This document shows positions 22,268 to 29,901 of a DNA stretch of 64,000 nucleotides, in pieces. The stretch's first letter is position 1. Every line of letters starts with the position of its first letter. Below the pieces are notes generated by a model. The model had not been told where the DNA came from. It did not search any database and saw nothing but the letters and a program-made list of their open reading frames with translations. The position numbers were made by a program, and so were the translations under genes. Where the stretch lies: NCBI GenBank assembly GCA_964575185.1, contig CAZNPW010000005.1, forward strand, positions 25,095 through 89,094. Reading direction: 5' to 3'. Origin of the DNA: CAZNPW01 sp964575185 (GTDB lineage Bacteria > Pseudomonadota > Alphaproteobacteria > Rhodobacterales > Rhodobacteraceae).

Positions 22268-23203
22268 ATGCTGAAACACCTGCTGCTGGGGGCCGCGGTC
22301 AGCCTGGCCCTGCCCGCCCTGGCGCAAGAGACCGCCGCCCCCGCGACCGACGCGCCGGTAACCGAAGCGCCCGCCGCCGAAGCTCCGGCGCCCGCCCCGG
22401 AGGCTCCCCCGGCGGCCTACACCACGCCCGCGGACGTGTCGGCCGACACGGTCGTGGCGACGGTGAACGGCACCGACATCACGCTTGGCAACATGATCGT
22501 GCTGCGCGGCACCCTGCCCGAACAGTATCTGACCCTGCCCGACGACGTGCTCTACAAGGGCATCCTCGACCAGCTCGTGCAGCAGGAGGCGCTGGTCCAG
22601 TCGCTGGGCGCGCCGTCCCGCGCCGACCTGCTGCGGATCGACAACGACCGGCGCGGCTATCTGGCGAACGTCGCGCTGCAGGCGGTGGTGGCGGCCGCCG
22701 TGACCGATGCCGCGCTGCAGGCGGCCTATGACGCCAAGTATGCGAACGCTCCGCCCGCGATCGAGTACAACGCCGCCCACATCCTCGTCCCCACGAAGGA
22801 GGAGGCCGACGCGATCAAGGCCGAACTCGACGGCGGGGCCGATTTCGCGCGTCTGGCGCGCGAGAAGTCGACCGACGGCGCGGCGGCCAACGGCGGCAAC
22901 CTCGGGTGGTTCGGGCGCGGCATGATGGTCAAGCCCTTCGAGGACGCCGTGGTGGCGATGCAGCCTGGCACGATCTCGGGGCCGATCCAGACCGATTTCG
23001 GCTGGCACATCATCCATCTGAAGGAAACGCGCGAGACTGCGAAGCCGACGCTCGACGAGGTGCGCGCCGAACTTGCGGCCGAGATCGAGCAGGCGGCCAT
23101 CGCCGACTACGTGGCCAGGCTCGAGGCCGCGGCGACGGTGACGCGTCCGGGCGCGGGGTTCGATCCGGCGCTCGTCAAGGACGCCGCCCTGGTCGGACCC
23201 TGA
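22268..23203 (+). CDS. Periplasmic parvulin-type peptidyl-prolyl isomerase (SurA/PrsA-like)
   Basis: About 311 residues. The ATG at 22268 follows an AGGAG site and gives a good signal peptide (MLKHLLLGAAVSLALPALAQ). An Ala/Pro/Glu-rich linker (about 22-60) leads into a SurA-like N-terminal helical region (TVNGTDITLGNMIVLRGTLP). A complete rotamase domain follows: YNAAHILVPTKEEADAIKAE, then GGNLGWFGRGMMVKPFEDAV and FGWHIIHLKETRE. It should help fold exported outer-membrane proteins and sits across from secA, which fits. It is separated from argJ by only 4 bp. Confidence 0.9.
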   Translation: MLKHLLLGAAVSLALPALAQETAAPATDAPVTEAPAAEAPAPAPEAPPAAYTTPADVSADTVVATVNGTDITLGNMIVLRGTLPEQYLTLPDDVLYKGILDQLVQQEALVQSLGAPSRADLLRIDNDRRGYLANVALQAVVAAAVTDAALQAAYDAKYANAPPAIEYNAAHILVPTKEEADAIKAELDGGADFARLAREKSTDGAAANGGNLGWFGRGMMVKPFEDAVVAMQPGTISGPIQTDFGWHIIHLKETRETAKPTLDEVRAELAAEIEQAAIADYVARLEAAATVTRPGAGFDPALVKDAALVGP

Positions 23204-23207
23204 CCCG

Positions 23208-24551
23208 ATGGGCAAGTGGAAGGACCGGGCCCGCGCCCTGAAGGCCGAACTGAAGGCGCTTGCGATGACCGTGCCGGCGGCCGGACCGGACTCCGTGTCC
23301 GTTCCGGTCAGGGCGGCCAGGCCGGTCTCGCCGCTCGCCCCGGCGGGCGGCTTTCCGGTGCTGCCGGTGATCCGGGGGGCCGCCTTCGCCGCCGTCGCGG
23401 CCGGCGTGCGCTACGAAGGCCGCCGCGACGTGATGCTCGTGCGGCTCGCCCCCGGCAGCACCGTCGCCGGGGTCTTCACGCGGTCGGCCACGCGCGCGGG
23501 ATGCGTCCGGGACTGCCAGGCCAAGCTCGCGGCATGGGAGGGCGGCGGGGAAGGCGCGGCGATCGTGGTGAACTCGGGCAATTCCAACGCCTTCACCGGC
23601 GCGGCGGGCGATGCCGCCGTCGCCGCGATCTGCGCCAGCGCGGCGGGGGTGCTCGGCCTGCCCGCGGCGCGGGTGTTCACCGCATCCACCGGCGTGATCG
23701 GCGAGCCCCTGCCCTTCGAGCGCATCACCGCGCGGATGCAGGCGCTCGCGGACGGTCTGGCCGAGGACAACATCGCCGCCGCCGCGCAGGCGATCATGAC
23801 GACCGATACCTTTCCCAAGGGCGCGTCCGCCGTTGTGCAGGGGGACGGCGGCAAGGTCCACATCGCGGGCATTGCCAAGGGGTCGGGCATGATCGCCCCC
23901 GACATGGCGACGATGCTCGTCTACATCTTCACCGACGCGAAACTGCCCGCGCGCACGCTGCAGCGCCTGCTCGACCGCCACGTCGGCGACACGTTCAACG
24001 CGATCACGGTGGATGGCGACACCTCGACCTCGGACGCGGTGATGCTCTGCGCCACCGGCCAGTCCGCGGCGGCCGAGCCCGCCGGTCCGATCTTGCGCGC
24101 CTTCGGCGCGGCGCTGCACGGCGTGATGCTGTCGCTCGCGCAGCAGGTCGTGCGCGACGGCGAGGGCGCGACGAAGCTGGTCGAGGTCCGCGTCACCGGG
24201 GCCGCCGACGACGCCGATGCGCACCGCGTGGCGATGGCCGTCGCGAACTCGCCGCTGGTCAAGACCGCCGTGGCGGGGCAGGACCCGAACTGGGGCCGAA
24301 TCGTCATGGCCGTCGGGAAGTCGGGCGCCGCGGCCGACCGCGACCGCCTGGCGATCCGCTTCGGCGGGATCACCGTCGCCCGCGACGGGGCGCGCGCGCC
24401 GGACTACGACGAGGCGGCGGCGGCCGCCTACATGCGGGGGCGGGAGCTGGTCATCGGCGTCGACCTCGGGCTCGGCCGGGGCCGGCGCACGGTCTGGACC
24501 TGCGACCTGACGCACCGCTACATCGACATCAACGCCGACTACCGGTCGTGA
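23208..24551 (+). CDS. argJ: Bifunctional ornithine acetyltransferase/N-acetylglutamate synthase ArgJ
   Basis: 447 residues. ArgJ moves the acetyl group from N-acetylornithine to glutamate in arginine synthesis. The autocleavage region is intact: IMTTDTFPKGA, in which a threonine becomes the new N-terminal nucleophile of the beta chain. Other signatures are VNSGNSNAFTG, IAKGSGMIAPDMATML, GQDPNWGRI and the canonical closing YIDINADYRS. The N-terminus is about 40 residues longer than the core family start (near LAPAGGFPVLP); the extension begins MGKWKDRARALKAELKAL and may be a graft (see findings). A later start within the extension is possible. It is coupled to the upstream isomerase gene by a 4-bp gap. 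Confidence 0.95.
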   Translation: MGKWKDRARALKAELKALAMTVPAAGPDSVSVPVRAARPVSPLAPAGGFPVLPVIRGAAFAAVAAGVRYEGRRDVMLVRLAPGSTVAGVFTRSATRAGCVRDCQAKLAAWEGGGEGAAIVVNSGNSNAFTGAAGDAAVAAICASAAGVLGLPAARVFTASTGVIGEPLPFERITARMQALADGLAEDNIAAAAQAIMTTDTFPKGASAVVQGDGGKVHIAGIAKGSGMIAPDMATMLVYIFTDAKLPARTLQRLLDRHVGDTFNAITVDGDTSTSDAVMLCATGQSAAAEPAGPILRAFGAALHGVMLSLAQQVVRDGEGATKLVEVRVTGAADDADAHRVAMAVANSPLVKTAVAGQDPNWGRIVMAVGKSGAAADRDRLAIRFGGITVARDGARAPDYDEAAAAAYMRGRELVIGVDLGLGRGRRTVWTCDLTHRYIDINADYRS

Positions 24552-24696
24552 GGGTGCCGGCACGACCCGTCGCGGTCAACACCTGCGGGAGCGCCGCGCG
24601 GGGGCTTTGCCCCCCAGCCGATCGGTTCCTCGGACCGATGGCGAAACCGCTTGGCTACCCCCGGGGTATCTGTGTCCGGAAAGAGGAGGCGAGGCG

Positions 24697-24753
24697 TTGA
24701 CCGTCATGGAACGCAGACGGCGTTCGACCGTGTCATGTGCGGGTGCCCGGTGA
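24697..24753 (+). CDS. Putative 18-codon leader ORF coupled to mutT
   Basis: A TTG codon at 24697 is preceded by AGGAGG with 7-bp spacing, the best ribosome site in this spacer. It opens an 18-codon frame (TVMERRRRSTVSCAGAR after the initiator) whose TGA overlaps a GTG start of mutT as GTGA. An in-frame ATG is at 24706. The peptide has no recognisable family. It could be a translational-coupling device for mutT, or the remnant of a gene lost between argJ and mutT. Confidence 0.4.
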   Translation: MTVMERRRRSTVSCAGAR

Positions 24754-25148
24754 CGACCGTCCTCGTCGCCGCCGTCGCCCTGATCGACCCCGACGGGCGC
24801 ATCCTTCTGGCGCAGCGCCCCGAAGGCAAGCCGATGGCCGGCCTGTGGGAGTTCCCGGGCGGCAAGGTCGAGCCCGGCGAGACGCCCGAGGCGGCGCTGA
24901 TCCGCGAACTGCAGGAAGAGCTCGGGATCGGCACCTGGGCTTCCTGCCTCGCCCCGCTGACCTTCGCGAGCCACGCCTACCCGGAGTTCCACCTGCTGAT
25001 GCCGCTCTTCGCCTGCCGCCGCTGGGACGGCACGCCGCGAGGGCGCGAGGGGCAGCGGCTCGCCTGGGCGCGGGCCCGCGACCTGGGGAACTATCCCATG
25101 CCACCCGCCGACCTGCCGCTGATCCCGATCCTGCGCGACTGGCTGTAG
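24750..25148 (+). CDS. mutT: MutT-family 8-oxo-dGTP diphosphatase (Nudix)
   Basis: About 132 residues from the GTG at 24750. This start puts the VLVAAVALID segment at the N-terminus as in relatives and overlaps the upstream mini-ORF stop. The Nudix box is complete: GGKVEPGETPEAALIRELQEEL (GX5EX7REUXEEXGU) at about residues 30-52. The C-terminus ends PLIPILRDWL, typical of the alphaproteobacterial MutT next to argJ. The enzyme removes oxidised dGTP from the nucleotide pool to prevent A:T to C:G transversions. An alternative start is the ATG at 24735; neither has a strong ribosome site of its own. A palindrome follows the gene. Confidence 0.88.
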   Translation: MTTVLVAAVALIDPDGRILLAQRPEGKPMAGLWEFPGGKVEPGETPEAALIRELQEELGIGTWASCLAPLTFASHAYPEFHLLMPLFACRRWDGTPRGREGQRLAWARARDLGNYPMPPADLPLIPILRDWL

Positions 25149-25156
25149 CGTCGCAG

Positions 25157-25177
25157 GGATGGGCAGATTGCCCATCC
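25157..25177. terminator. Bidirectional hairpin between convergent mutT and fliP
   Basis: GGATGGGCA pairs perfectly with TGCCCATCC over a 3-base GAT loop, filling the 28-bp gap between the two converging genes and touching the fliP stop codon. There is no U-tract on either strand, so termination would rest on hairpin strength. The wider sequence (GTAGGATGGGCAATCTGCC on the minus strand) looks like a dispersed palindromic repeat. Confidence 0.5.
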
Positions 25178-25902
25178 TACAAGTAGCTCTGCACCAGGGC
25201 ACCGGCGATCAGGCTCCAGCCGTCGGCGACCACGAAGAAGGCGAGCTTGAAGGGCAGGCTGACGATCGCGGGGGGGACCATCATCATGCCCATCGACATC
25301 AGGATCGCCGCCACCACGAGGTCGATCACCAGGAATGGTAGGAAGATCAGGAACCCGACTTCGAAGGCGCGCTGCAATTCGCTCAGCATGAAGGCCGGGA
25401 TGATGACCGACAGGCCGGCCTGGTCGGGCGGCACGCCCGCCGTCGCGGGCCGCAGCGCCTGAAGCTCCGCGAAGGTGCCGGCGTCCATCCGGGCGAGCAT
25501 GAAAGCGCGGAACGGCTCCACCACCGCCGCGAAGGCCTGCTCCAGCGAGAGGGTGCCGGCGTTGAAGGGCGCCACGCCGTTCGCCCAGGCGGCCGCGAAC
25601 ACCGGCTCCATCACGAACCAGGTCAGGAACAGCGCGATCGACACGATCAGCATGTTCGGCGGCGACTGCTGCAGGCCGATGCCCTGGCGCAGGATCGCCA
25701 GCACCGTGACGATGAAGGGAAAGCAGGTGACCATCATCGCGATGCCGGGCACGAGGCTCAGCACGGTCACGAGGATCAGGATCTGCACGACCCGCTGCGC
25801 CAGGCCCGAGGCCTCGCCCAGGCCCTGCGCGAGCCCGTCGAGGCCAAGCTCCTGCGCCCCCGCCGGCGTGGCCAGCAGCAGGAACAGCGCCAGCCAGCGC
25901 AT
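25177..25902 (-). CDS. fliP: Flagellar type III export protein FliP
   Basis: 241 residues with an N-terminal signal-like helix (MRWLALFLLLATPAGA) and about four further membrane helices. The FliP signatures are present: SLVPGIAMMVTCFPFIVTVL early, and FMLSELQRAFEVGFLIFLPF followed by VAAILMSMGMMMVPPAIVSLPFK at the end. FliP forms the core pentamer of the export gate with FliQ and FliR. FliR is encoded in the facing cluster; FliQ is not in this window. It is the last gene of fliF-fliH-fliN-fliP on the minus strand and abuts fliN (1-bp overlap). Confidence 0.95.
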   Translation of the reverse strand: MRWLALFLLLATPAGAQELGLDGLAQGLGEASGLAQRVVQILILVTVLSLVPGIAMMVTCFPFIVTVLAILRQGIGLQQSPPNMLIVSIALFLTWFVMEPVFAAAWANGVAPFNAGTLSLEQAFAAVVEPFRAFMLARMDAGTFAELQALRPATAGVPPDQAGLSVIIPAFMLSELQRAFEVGFLIFLPFLVIDLVVAAILMSMGMMMVPPAIVSLPFKLAFFVVADGWSLIAGALVQSYL

Positions 25903-26171
25903 CAGATCGCGTCCCGGATCGACGCCACCTCGGTGATGCGGACCGCGAGCTGGCCCTGCTGGTCGCCCGACAGCTCCTGCAGCTCGCCCCGCGCGACCAG
26001 CCGGTCGCCGATAAACAGCTCCACCGGGTCGGCGACCTTGCGGTCGAGCGGCAGGACCGAATCGCGGTCGAGCCGCATCAGGTCGGCCACCAGCGGCCGG
26101 GCGCGGCCGACCGAGACGGTGACCTCGATCGGGACCTGGGCAAGGATGGAGCCCGTCTTCTGCTCAGCCAT
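25902..26171 (-). CDS. fliN: Flagellar C-ring protein FliN
   Basis: An 89-residue SpoA-domain protein, near the short end of FliN. The fold is visible as VPIEVTVSVGRARPLVADLM, then VLPLDRKVADPVELFIGDRLVARGEL, and finally AVRITEV. FliN forms the lower C-ring with FliM and binds the export ATPase regulator FliH. The upstream gene, whose end overlaps this start by 8 bp, encodes a FliH-like protein, supporting that partnership. FliM and FliG are not encoded here. Confidence 0.9.
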   Translation of the reverse strand: MAEQKTGSILAQVPIEVTVSVGRARPLVADLMRLDRDSVLPLDRKVADPVELFIGDRLVARGELQELSGDQQGQLAVRITEVASIRDAI

Positions 26172-26757
26172 GGCGGCGCACCTCTGCGGATTCGGGAAGG
26201 AAATCGCCGACCGCCGCCTTCAGCGCGGCAAGGGCGGCGTCGACGTCGACCAGATCTTCCCGGGCTTCCGAGACGATGTAGACCTGCGCGTGGCCGAGCG
26301 CGCGGTCCTCGACCAGGCGGACCGGCAGGCGCGGCAGGTCGGCCAGCACCGGCTCCACCAGGCGGCGCGCGTCGGGGTGCAGCATCACCGTCACCGGCGT
26401 GTCCGACAGCCGTTCGGCCTGCGGCTGCAGGTGCTGCGTCACGGCCCGGGCCAGCGCCTCCTCGGCGAGGCCCGGCAGGATCCGCGCGACCATCGCGCGC
26501 AGGAGCGGCCCGACCGCCGTCAGGACGTGCTGGCGCGCCTCGACGAAGCCGAAGCCCAGCGTCTGCAGGTGCGCCGCGATCTCGCCGCGCAGCCGCGTGT
26601 CCTCGTCGCCCATCGCGCGCGCCGCGTCGTCCCAGCCGGCGGCATAGCCCTTCTCGAACGCCGCGAGCGCGCGTTCCTCGGCTTCCTCGGGGGTCAGGAG
26701 CGGCGTCTCGGCGTCTTCGGCGTGGCGGAAGACTTCCAGCAGGATGCGGGCGGTCAT
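26164..26757 (-). CDS. FliH-like flagellar export ATPase regulator
   Basis: 197 residues, mostly charged helix in the N-terminal half (LLTPEEAEERALAAFEKGYA) and a mixed C-terminal domain (VTVMLHPDARRLVEPVLADL). This layout matches FliH/YscL proteins, which hold the FliI ATPase and dock it on FliN. The sequence is divergent, as is usual for alphaproteobacterial FliH, so the assignment leans on its position between fliF and fliN. The ATG overlaps the fliF stop (ATGA), and its end overlaps fliN. A generic coiled-coil flagellar protein is the alternative. Confidence 0.7.
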   Translation of the reverse strand: MTARILLEVFRHAEDAETPLLTPEEAEERALAAFEKGYAAGWDDAARAMGDEDTRLRGEIAAHLQTLGFGFVEARQHVLTAVGPLLRAMVARILPGLAEEALARAVTQHLQPQAERLSDTPVTVMLHPDARRLVEPVLADLPRLPVRLVEDRALGHAQVYIVSEAREDLVDVDAALAALKAAVGDFLPESAEVRRHG

Positions 26758-28340
26758 GCCTTCTGATCCTCGCGTTCGAGCCAGCTCCGCAGCACCTCGA
26801 CCGATTCGGTCTGCCGCTCGGCGATCAGCCGGCGCAGGCGGTCCACGGGATCGTCGGACAGCGGCTGCGCGTCGCCGTCGATGACGCGGGCGCCGGGCAT
26901 CGCGTCGGTGATCTCGCCGGTCAGGCCGCCCGCGGCAGGCAGGTCGATGACCGCTCCGCCCGCGGGGGCCAGCGCCAGCGGCGCGGGCGACGGCAGGCGG
27001 CGCGGCGCGAGGATCGGGCGCACCACGAAGAGGCCGAGCACGATCGCCACCAGCGCCACCAGCGCGAGCTGCGCGAGCCGCATCAGGTCGGCGCCGCCCG
27101 GCCATGCCGCACCTGCCGCCGCGGCGAGCGTCCCGGCGTCGGCCGCCGGCTGGAACTGCAGCGACCGCAGCGTCAGCACGTCGCCCCGCGCCTCGTCGAT
27201 CCCCACCGCCGAGGCGACGAGATCGCGCAGCGTCGCGAGTTCCTCGTCCGGCCGCGGCTGCCAGGTCACGGTGCCGTCGGCGGCGGTCACCTGCTGGCCG
27301 TCGACCAGCACCGCCACGGTCATCCGCCGGATGTCCCCCGGCAGGCGCAGGATCGCCCGCTGGGTCTCCGAGACCTCGTAGTTGAACCGCTCGCGCTGCT
27401 CCGAGGCCTGGCTCTGGTCCTGCGGGCCGGGGGCGGCGTCGCCCTCGGGCAGGTTCGAGGCGACGGTCACCTGCCCCTCGCGCTGGTTCGCGCTCGACGT
27501 CCGCTCCTCGGTCTCGGACGAGATCGCGACGCGGCTTTCGGGGTCGATGACCCGCTCGGTGATCTCCTCGCGCACGGTCACGAGATCGAGGTTGACCTCG
27601 ACGACCGCGCGTCCCTGGCCGACGCGGGCGGCGAGCAGCCGCTCCACCGCCTCGCGGATCGCCTTGGCGCGGGTCTCGGCGGCGGTGGTCAGCGTCCGGT
27701 CGTCGCCCGCGCCGCTGATGCGGCCCGTCATCGCGTCGACGAGCGTCACGTCGTCGACCGTCATGCCGCGCACCGCCGCCGCCACGAGGTGCCGGATCGC
27801 CCGCGCCTGGTCGTCGCTCAGCGAGCCCCCGAAGGTCGTGACGGTGACGCTCGCGGTCGGCCGCGCCTCGGTCACGAAGGGCTGGTCGGGCCCGGCCGCG
27901 ATGTGCACCCGGACCGACCGCACCGCCGGATTGCCGAGAATGGTGCGTGCAAGCTCCCCTTCCTTGGCCCGCCAGTAGGCCGCATCGAACATCTGGGCGG
28001 TGGTTCCGAACCCGGTCAGTCCGTCGAGGATCTCGTATCCCGCGCCGGTCGCGGTCGGCAGGCCCTGCGCCGCCAGCATCATCCGCAGCGCATCGCGGCG
28101 CGCCGCGTCGACGCGGATCGCGCTGCCTTCGACGCGATAGGTCACGCCTTCGGCATCGAGAGCCGCGATCACGCTGCCCGCCGTGGCGGGATCGAGGTCG
28201 GCGTAGAGCAGCGCGAGATCGGGCTGCGTCCCGGCACGTCCGAGCATCAGCACGGCCGCGAAGACCCCCACCGTCGCCGCCACGACGACGGCGCGCCGGG
28301 CGAACGACAGACCAGACCAGATAGCGACGATGTTCTTCAC
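26754..28340 (-). CDS. fliF: Flagellar MS-ring protein FliF
   Basis: About 528 residues from the GTG at 28340, which follows GGAAGAGGA. There are two membrane helices, one near the N-terminus (about 16-36, AVVVAATVGVFAAVLML) and one at about 425-447 (LALVALVAIVLGLFVVRPIL). Between them lie the ring-building domains with DLDPATAGSVIAALDAEGV and the hallmark EGELARTILGNPAVRSVRVH. The cytoplasmic tail ends with an acidic, Trp-containing FliG-binding motif (VEVLRSWLERED). FliF is the assembly base for the flagellum. It is divergent from fliL across a spacer holding a CtrA-type box. Confidence 0.95.
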   Translation of the reverse strand: MKNIVAIWSGLSFARRAVVVAATVGVFAAVLMLGRAGTQPDLALLYADLDPATAGSVIAALDAEGVTYRVEGSAIRVDAARRDALRMMLAAQGLPTATGAGYEILDGLTGFGTTAQMFDAAYWRAKEGELARTILGNPAVRSVRVHIAAGPDQPFVTEARPTASVTVTTFGGSLSDDQARAIRHLVAAAVRGMTVDDVTLVDAMTGRISGAGDDRTLTTAAETRAKAIREAVERLLAARVGQGRAVVEVNLDLVTVREEITERVIDPESRVAISSETEERTSSANQREGQVTVASNLPEGDAAPGPQDQSQASEQRERFNYEVSETQRAILRLPGDIRRMTVAVLVDGQQVTAADGTVTWQPRPDEELATLRDLVASAVGIDEARGDVLTLRSLQFQPAADAGTLAAAAGAAWPGGADLMRLAQLALVALVAIVLGLFVVRPILAPRRLPSPAPLALAPAGGAVIDLPAAGGLTGEITDAMPGARVIDGDAQPLSDDPVDRLRRLIAERQTESVEVLRSWLEREDQKA

Positions 28341-28390
28341 GCGGTCCTCTTCCAGGCTTCTGCCACGGACCGAGTTCTGACCGGCCGCGA

Positions 28391-28405
28391 TTAACATCAG
28401 GTTAG
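28391..28405. promoter_or_regulatory. CtrA-type box in the fliF/fliL divergent promoter
   Basis: TTAA-N7-TTAG (TTAACATCAGGTTAG) matches the CtrA consensus TTAA-N7-TTAA in all but one base. It lies centrally in the 112-bp spacer, 50 bp from fliF and 47 bp from fliL, so a single site could serve both directions. CtrA control of Fla2-type flagella is established in related Rhodobacterales; binding here is inferred. Confidence 0.65.
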
Positions 28406-28452
28406 TGAGCGTCGGGCTATGGCTTGTCCGTGTCGAAAGACAGGAGATCGCC

Positions 28453-28923
28453 GTGGCCGCACCGACAGAACCTCTGGAAAACCCGCCCGCAAGGTCGCGA
28501 AAACCCCTGATATTCGGGCTTTTCCTGACGCTTCTCACCGCCGGCGCGGGGTTTGCCGCGGGAGTCATGGGTCTGGTCCCGGGCCTCGGCGGGCGGGGCG
28601 AATCGCCCGCGGAGCAGACCCCGGCGACGGCCTTCGTGGCCGTGCCGCCGGTGGTGATCTCGATCGCCGGGATCGAGGGCGTGTCGCACCTGCGCTTCGC
28701 CGCCGAGATCGAGGTCGATCCCGCCTACCGCGCCGAGGTCGAGGCGCTGGCCCCCCGCGTGCTCGACGTCTTCAACAGCTACCTGCGGGCGGTCGATCCG
28801 GCCCTGTTCAGCGAGCGGGCGGCGCTGGTGAAGGTGCGCGCGCAACTCCTGCGCCGGATCCAGCTGATCCTCGGTCCCGACCGCGTCCGCGACCTGCTCG
28901 TCACCGAATTCGTTCTCAACTGA
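28453..28923 (+). CDS. fliL: Flagellar basal-body-associated protein FliL
   Basis: About 156 residues from a GTG with AGGAG 7 bp upstream. A single membrane helix (PLIFGLFLTLLTAGAGFAAG, about 18-38) is followed by a flexible segment and a periplasmic domain. That domain contains VPPVVISIAG, HLRFAAEIEVD and the C-terminal VRDLLVTEFVLN typical of FliL. FliL surrounds the stator units and improves torque transmission. It is the first gene of a long plus-strand flagellar operon, with fliF divergent. Confidence 0.9.
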   Translation: MAAPTEPLENPPARSRKPLIFGLFLTLLTAGAGFAAGVMGLVPGLGGRGESPAEQTPATAFVAVPPVVISIAGIEGVSHLRFAAEIEVDPAYRAEVEALAPRVLDVFNSYLRAVDPALFSERAALVKVRAQLLRRIQLILGPDRVRDLLVTEFVLN

Positions 28924-28935
28924 AAGGATGCAAGA

Positions 28936-29307
28936 ATGCAAGCCATCGCCGATATCCTGCTGATCGCGGGCGCCGCGGGTGCGGCCATCTACTGCCACGT
29001 CCTGGCCGGACGGCTGCGCCGGCTGACGACGCTCGAGGCCGGGATGGGGAATGCCATCGCGGTCCTGTCGGTCCAGGTCGACGAGATGCGCGCCGCGCTG
29101 GCGTCGGCGCAGGCCACGGCCCAGGCAACCGAGACGCGGCTGCGCGACCTGACCGGGCGCGCCGAACAGGCCGAGACGCATCTTTCGCTGATGCTCGCGG
29201 CGCTGCACGACCTGCCGCCGGCGCCCGCCGCCGCCCCGGTCGAGGAGGCCGCGACGCGCCGGATCCGCGTGCTGCGCCGCCGCGCGACCGAGGAGGTGGC
29301 GGCATGA
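28936..29307 (+). CDS. Small membrane-anchored coiled-coil protein of the flagellar cluster (DUF6468-like)
   Basis: 123 residues: an N-terminal membrane helix (ADILLIAGAAGAAIYCHVLA) followed by a long helical stretch (about 25-90) rich in Ala, Glu and Gln with heptad character. A basic C-terminus (RRIRVLRRRATEE) follows. Comparable small proteins occupy this place between fliL and motE in alphaproteobacterial flagellar clusters, one of which affects flagellar positioning; I recall the family as DUF6468 but cannot confirm it. It is coupled to motE by an ATGA overlap and preceded by AAAGGA. Confidence 0.7.
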   Translation: MQAIADILLIAGAAGAAIYCHVLAGRLRRLTTLEAGMGNAIAVLSVQVDEMRAALASAQATAQATETRLRDLTGRAEQAETHLSLMLAALHDLPPAPAAAPVEEAATRRIRVLRRRATEEVAA

Positions 29308-29849
29308 GCCGCCCTCGCTTCGCCGGTCCGCTCGCGATCCTCGCGCTCTGCCTGGCCGCATCGGCGGCCCTGCGGCTCGGCGCGGGCGTCGGCGCGGCCA
29401 TGGCGACGACGCGGTCGGAAACCGCGCCCGGCTCATGTCCCGCCCTGCCTTCGGAGGTCGCGGCGATGCTGGCCGACCGCGAGTCCTCGGTCGCCGCGCG
29501 GGAGGAGGCGCTGCAGGACCGCATCGCCGCGATGCAGCTTGCCGAGGACGCGCTGGAGGCGCGGCTGGCCGAGCTGACGGCGGCCGAAGGGGAGCTTGCC
29601 GCGACGCTCGCCATCGCCGATGCGGCCGCCGAGCGCGACATCGCGCAGCTGACCCGCACCTACGAGGCGATGGATCCCGACGATGCCGCACCGCTTTTCG
29701 CGGCAATGGCGCCGGAGTTCGCGGTGGGCTTCCTCGGCCGGATGCAGCCCGCGAGCGCGGCCGAGATCCTGGCCGGCATGACGCCCGACCAGGCCTACGG
29801 CATCAGCCTGCTGCTGGCCTCGCGCAACGCCGAGGCCCCCACCGAATGA
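29304..29849 (+). CDS. motE: MotE-like stator chaperone (MgtE N-terminal-like domain)
   Basis: 181 residues: a signal or anchor helix (FAGPLAILALCLAASAALRL), a coiled-coil region (about 55-115 with AAREEALQDRIAAMQLAEDA), and a C-terminal helical domain. That last domain contains TYEAMDPDDAAPLFAAMAPE and AAEILAGMTPDQAYGISLLL, the MgtE intracellular N-domain repeat seen in MotE. In rhizobia MotE is the periplasmic chaperone of MotC; no motC is visible here, so the partner may differ. It is coupled to the upstream coiled-coil gene and lies 52 bp before motA. Confidence 0.8.
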   Translation: MSRPRFAGPLAILALCLAASAALRLGAGVGAAMATTRSETAPGSCPALPSEVAAMLADRESSVAAREEALQDRIAAMQLAEDALEARLAELTAAEGELAATLAIADAAAERDIAQLTRTYEAMDPDDAAPLFAAMAPEFAVGFLGRMQPASAAEILAGMTPDQAYGISLLLASRNAEAPTE

Positions 29850-29901
29850 CCGAATCTTAACCTGCGGCGGTCAGGATCGCCGCGGGCTTCAGGAGTGCGC
29901 C

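Noticed and set aside
29857..29862. TTAACC upstream of motA as a CtrA site
   Set aside because: Only one half-site is present; no second TTAA at the required 7-bp spacing on either side.
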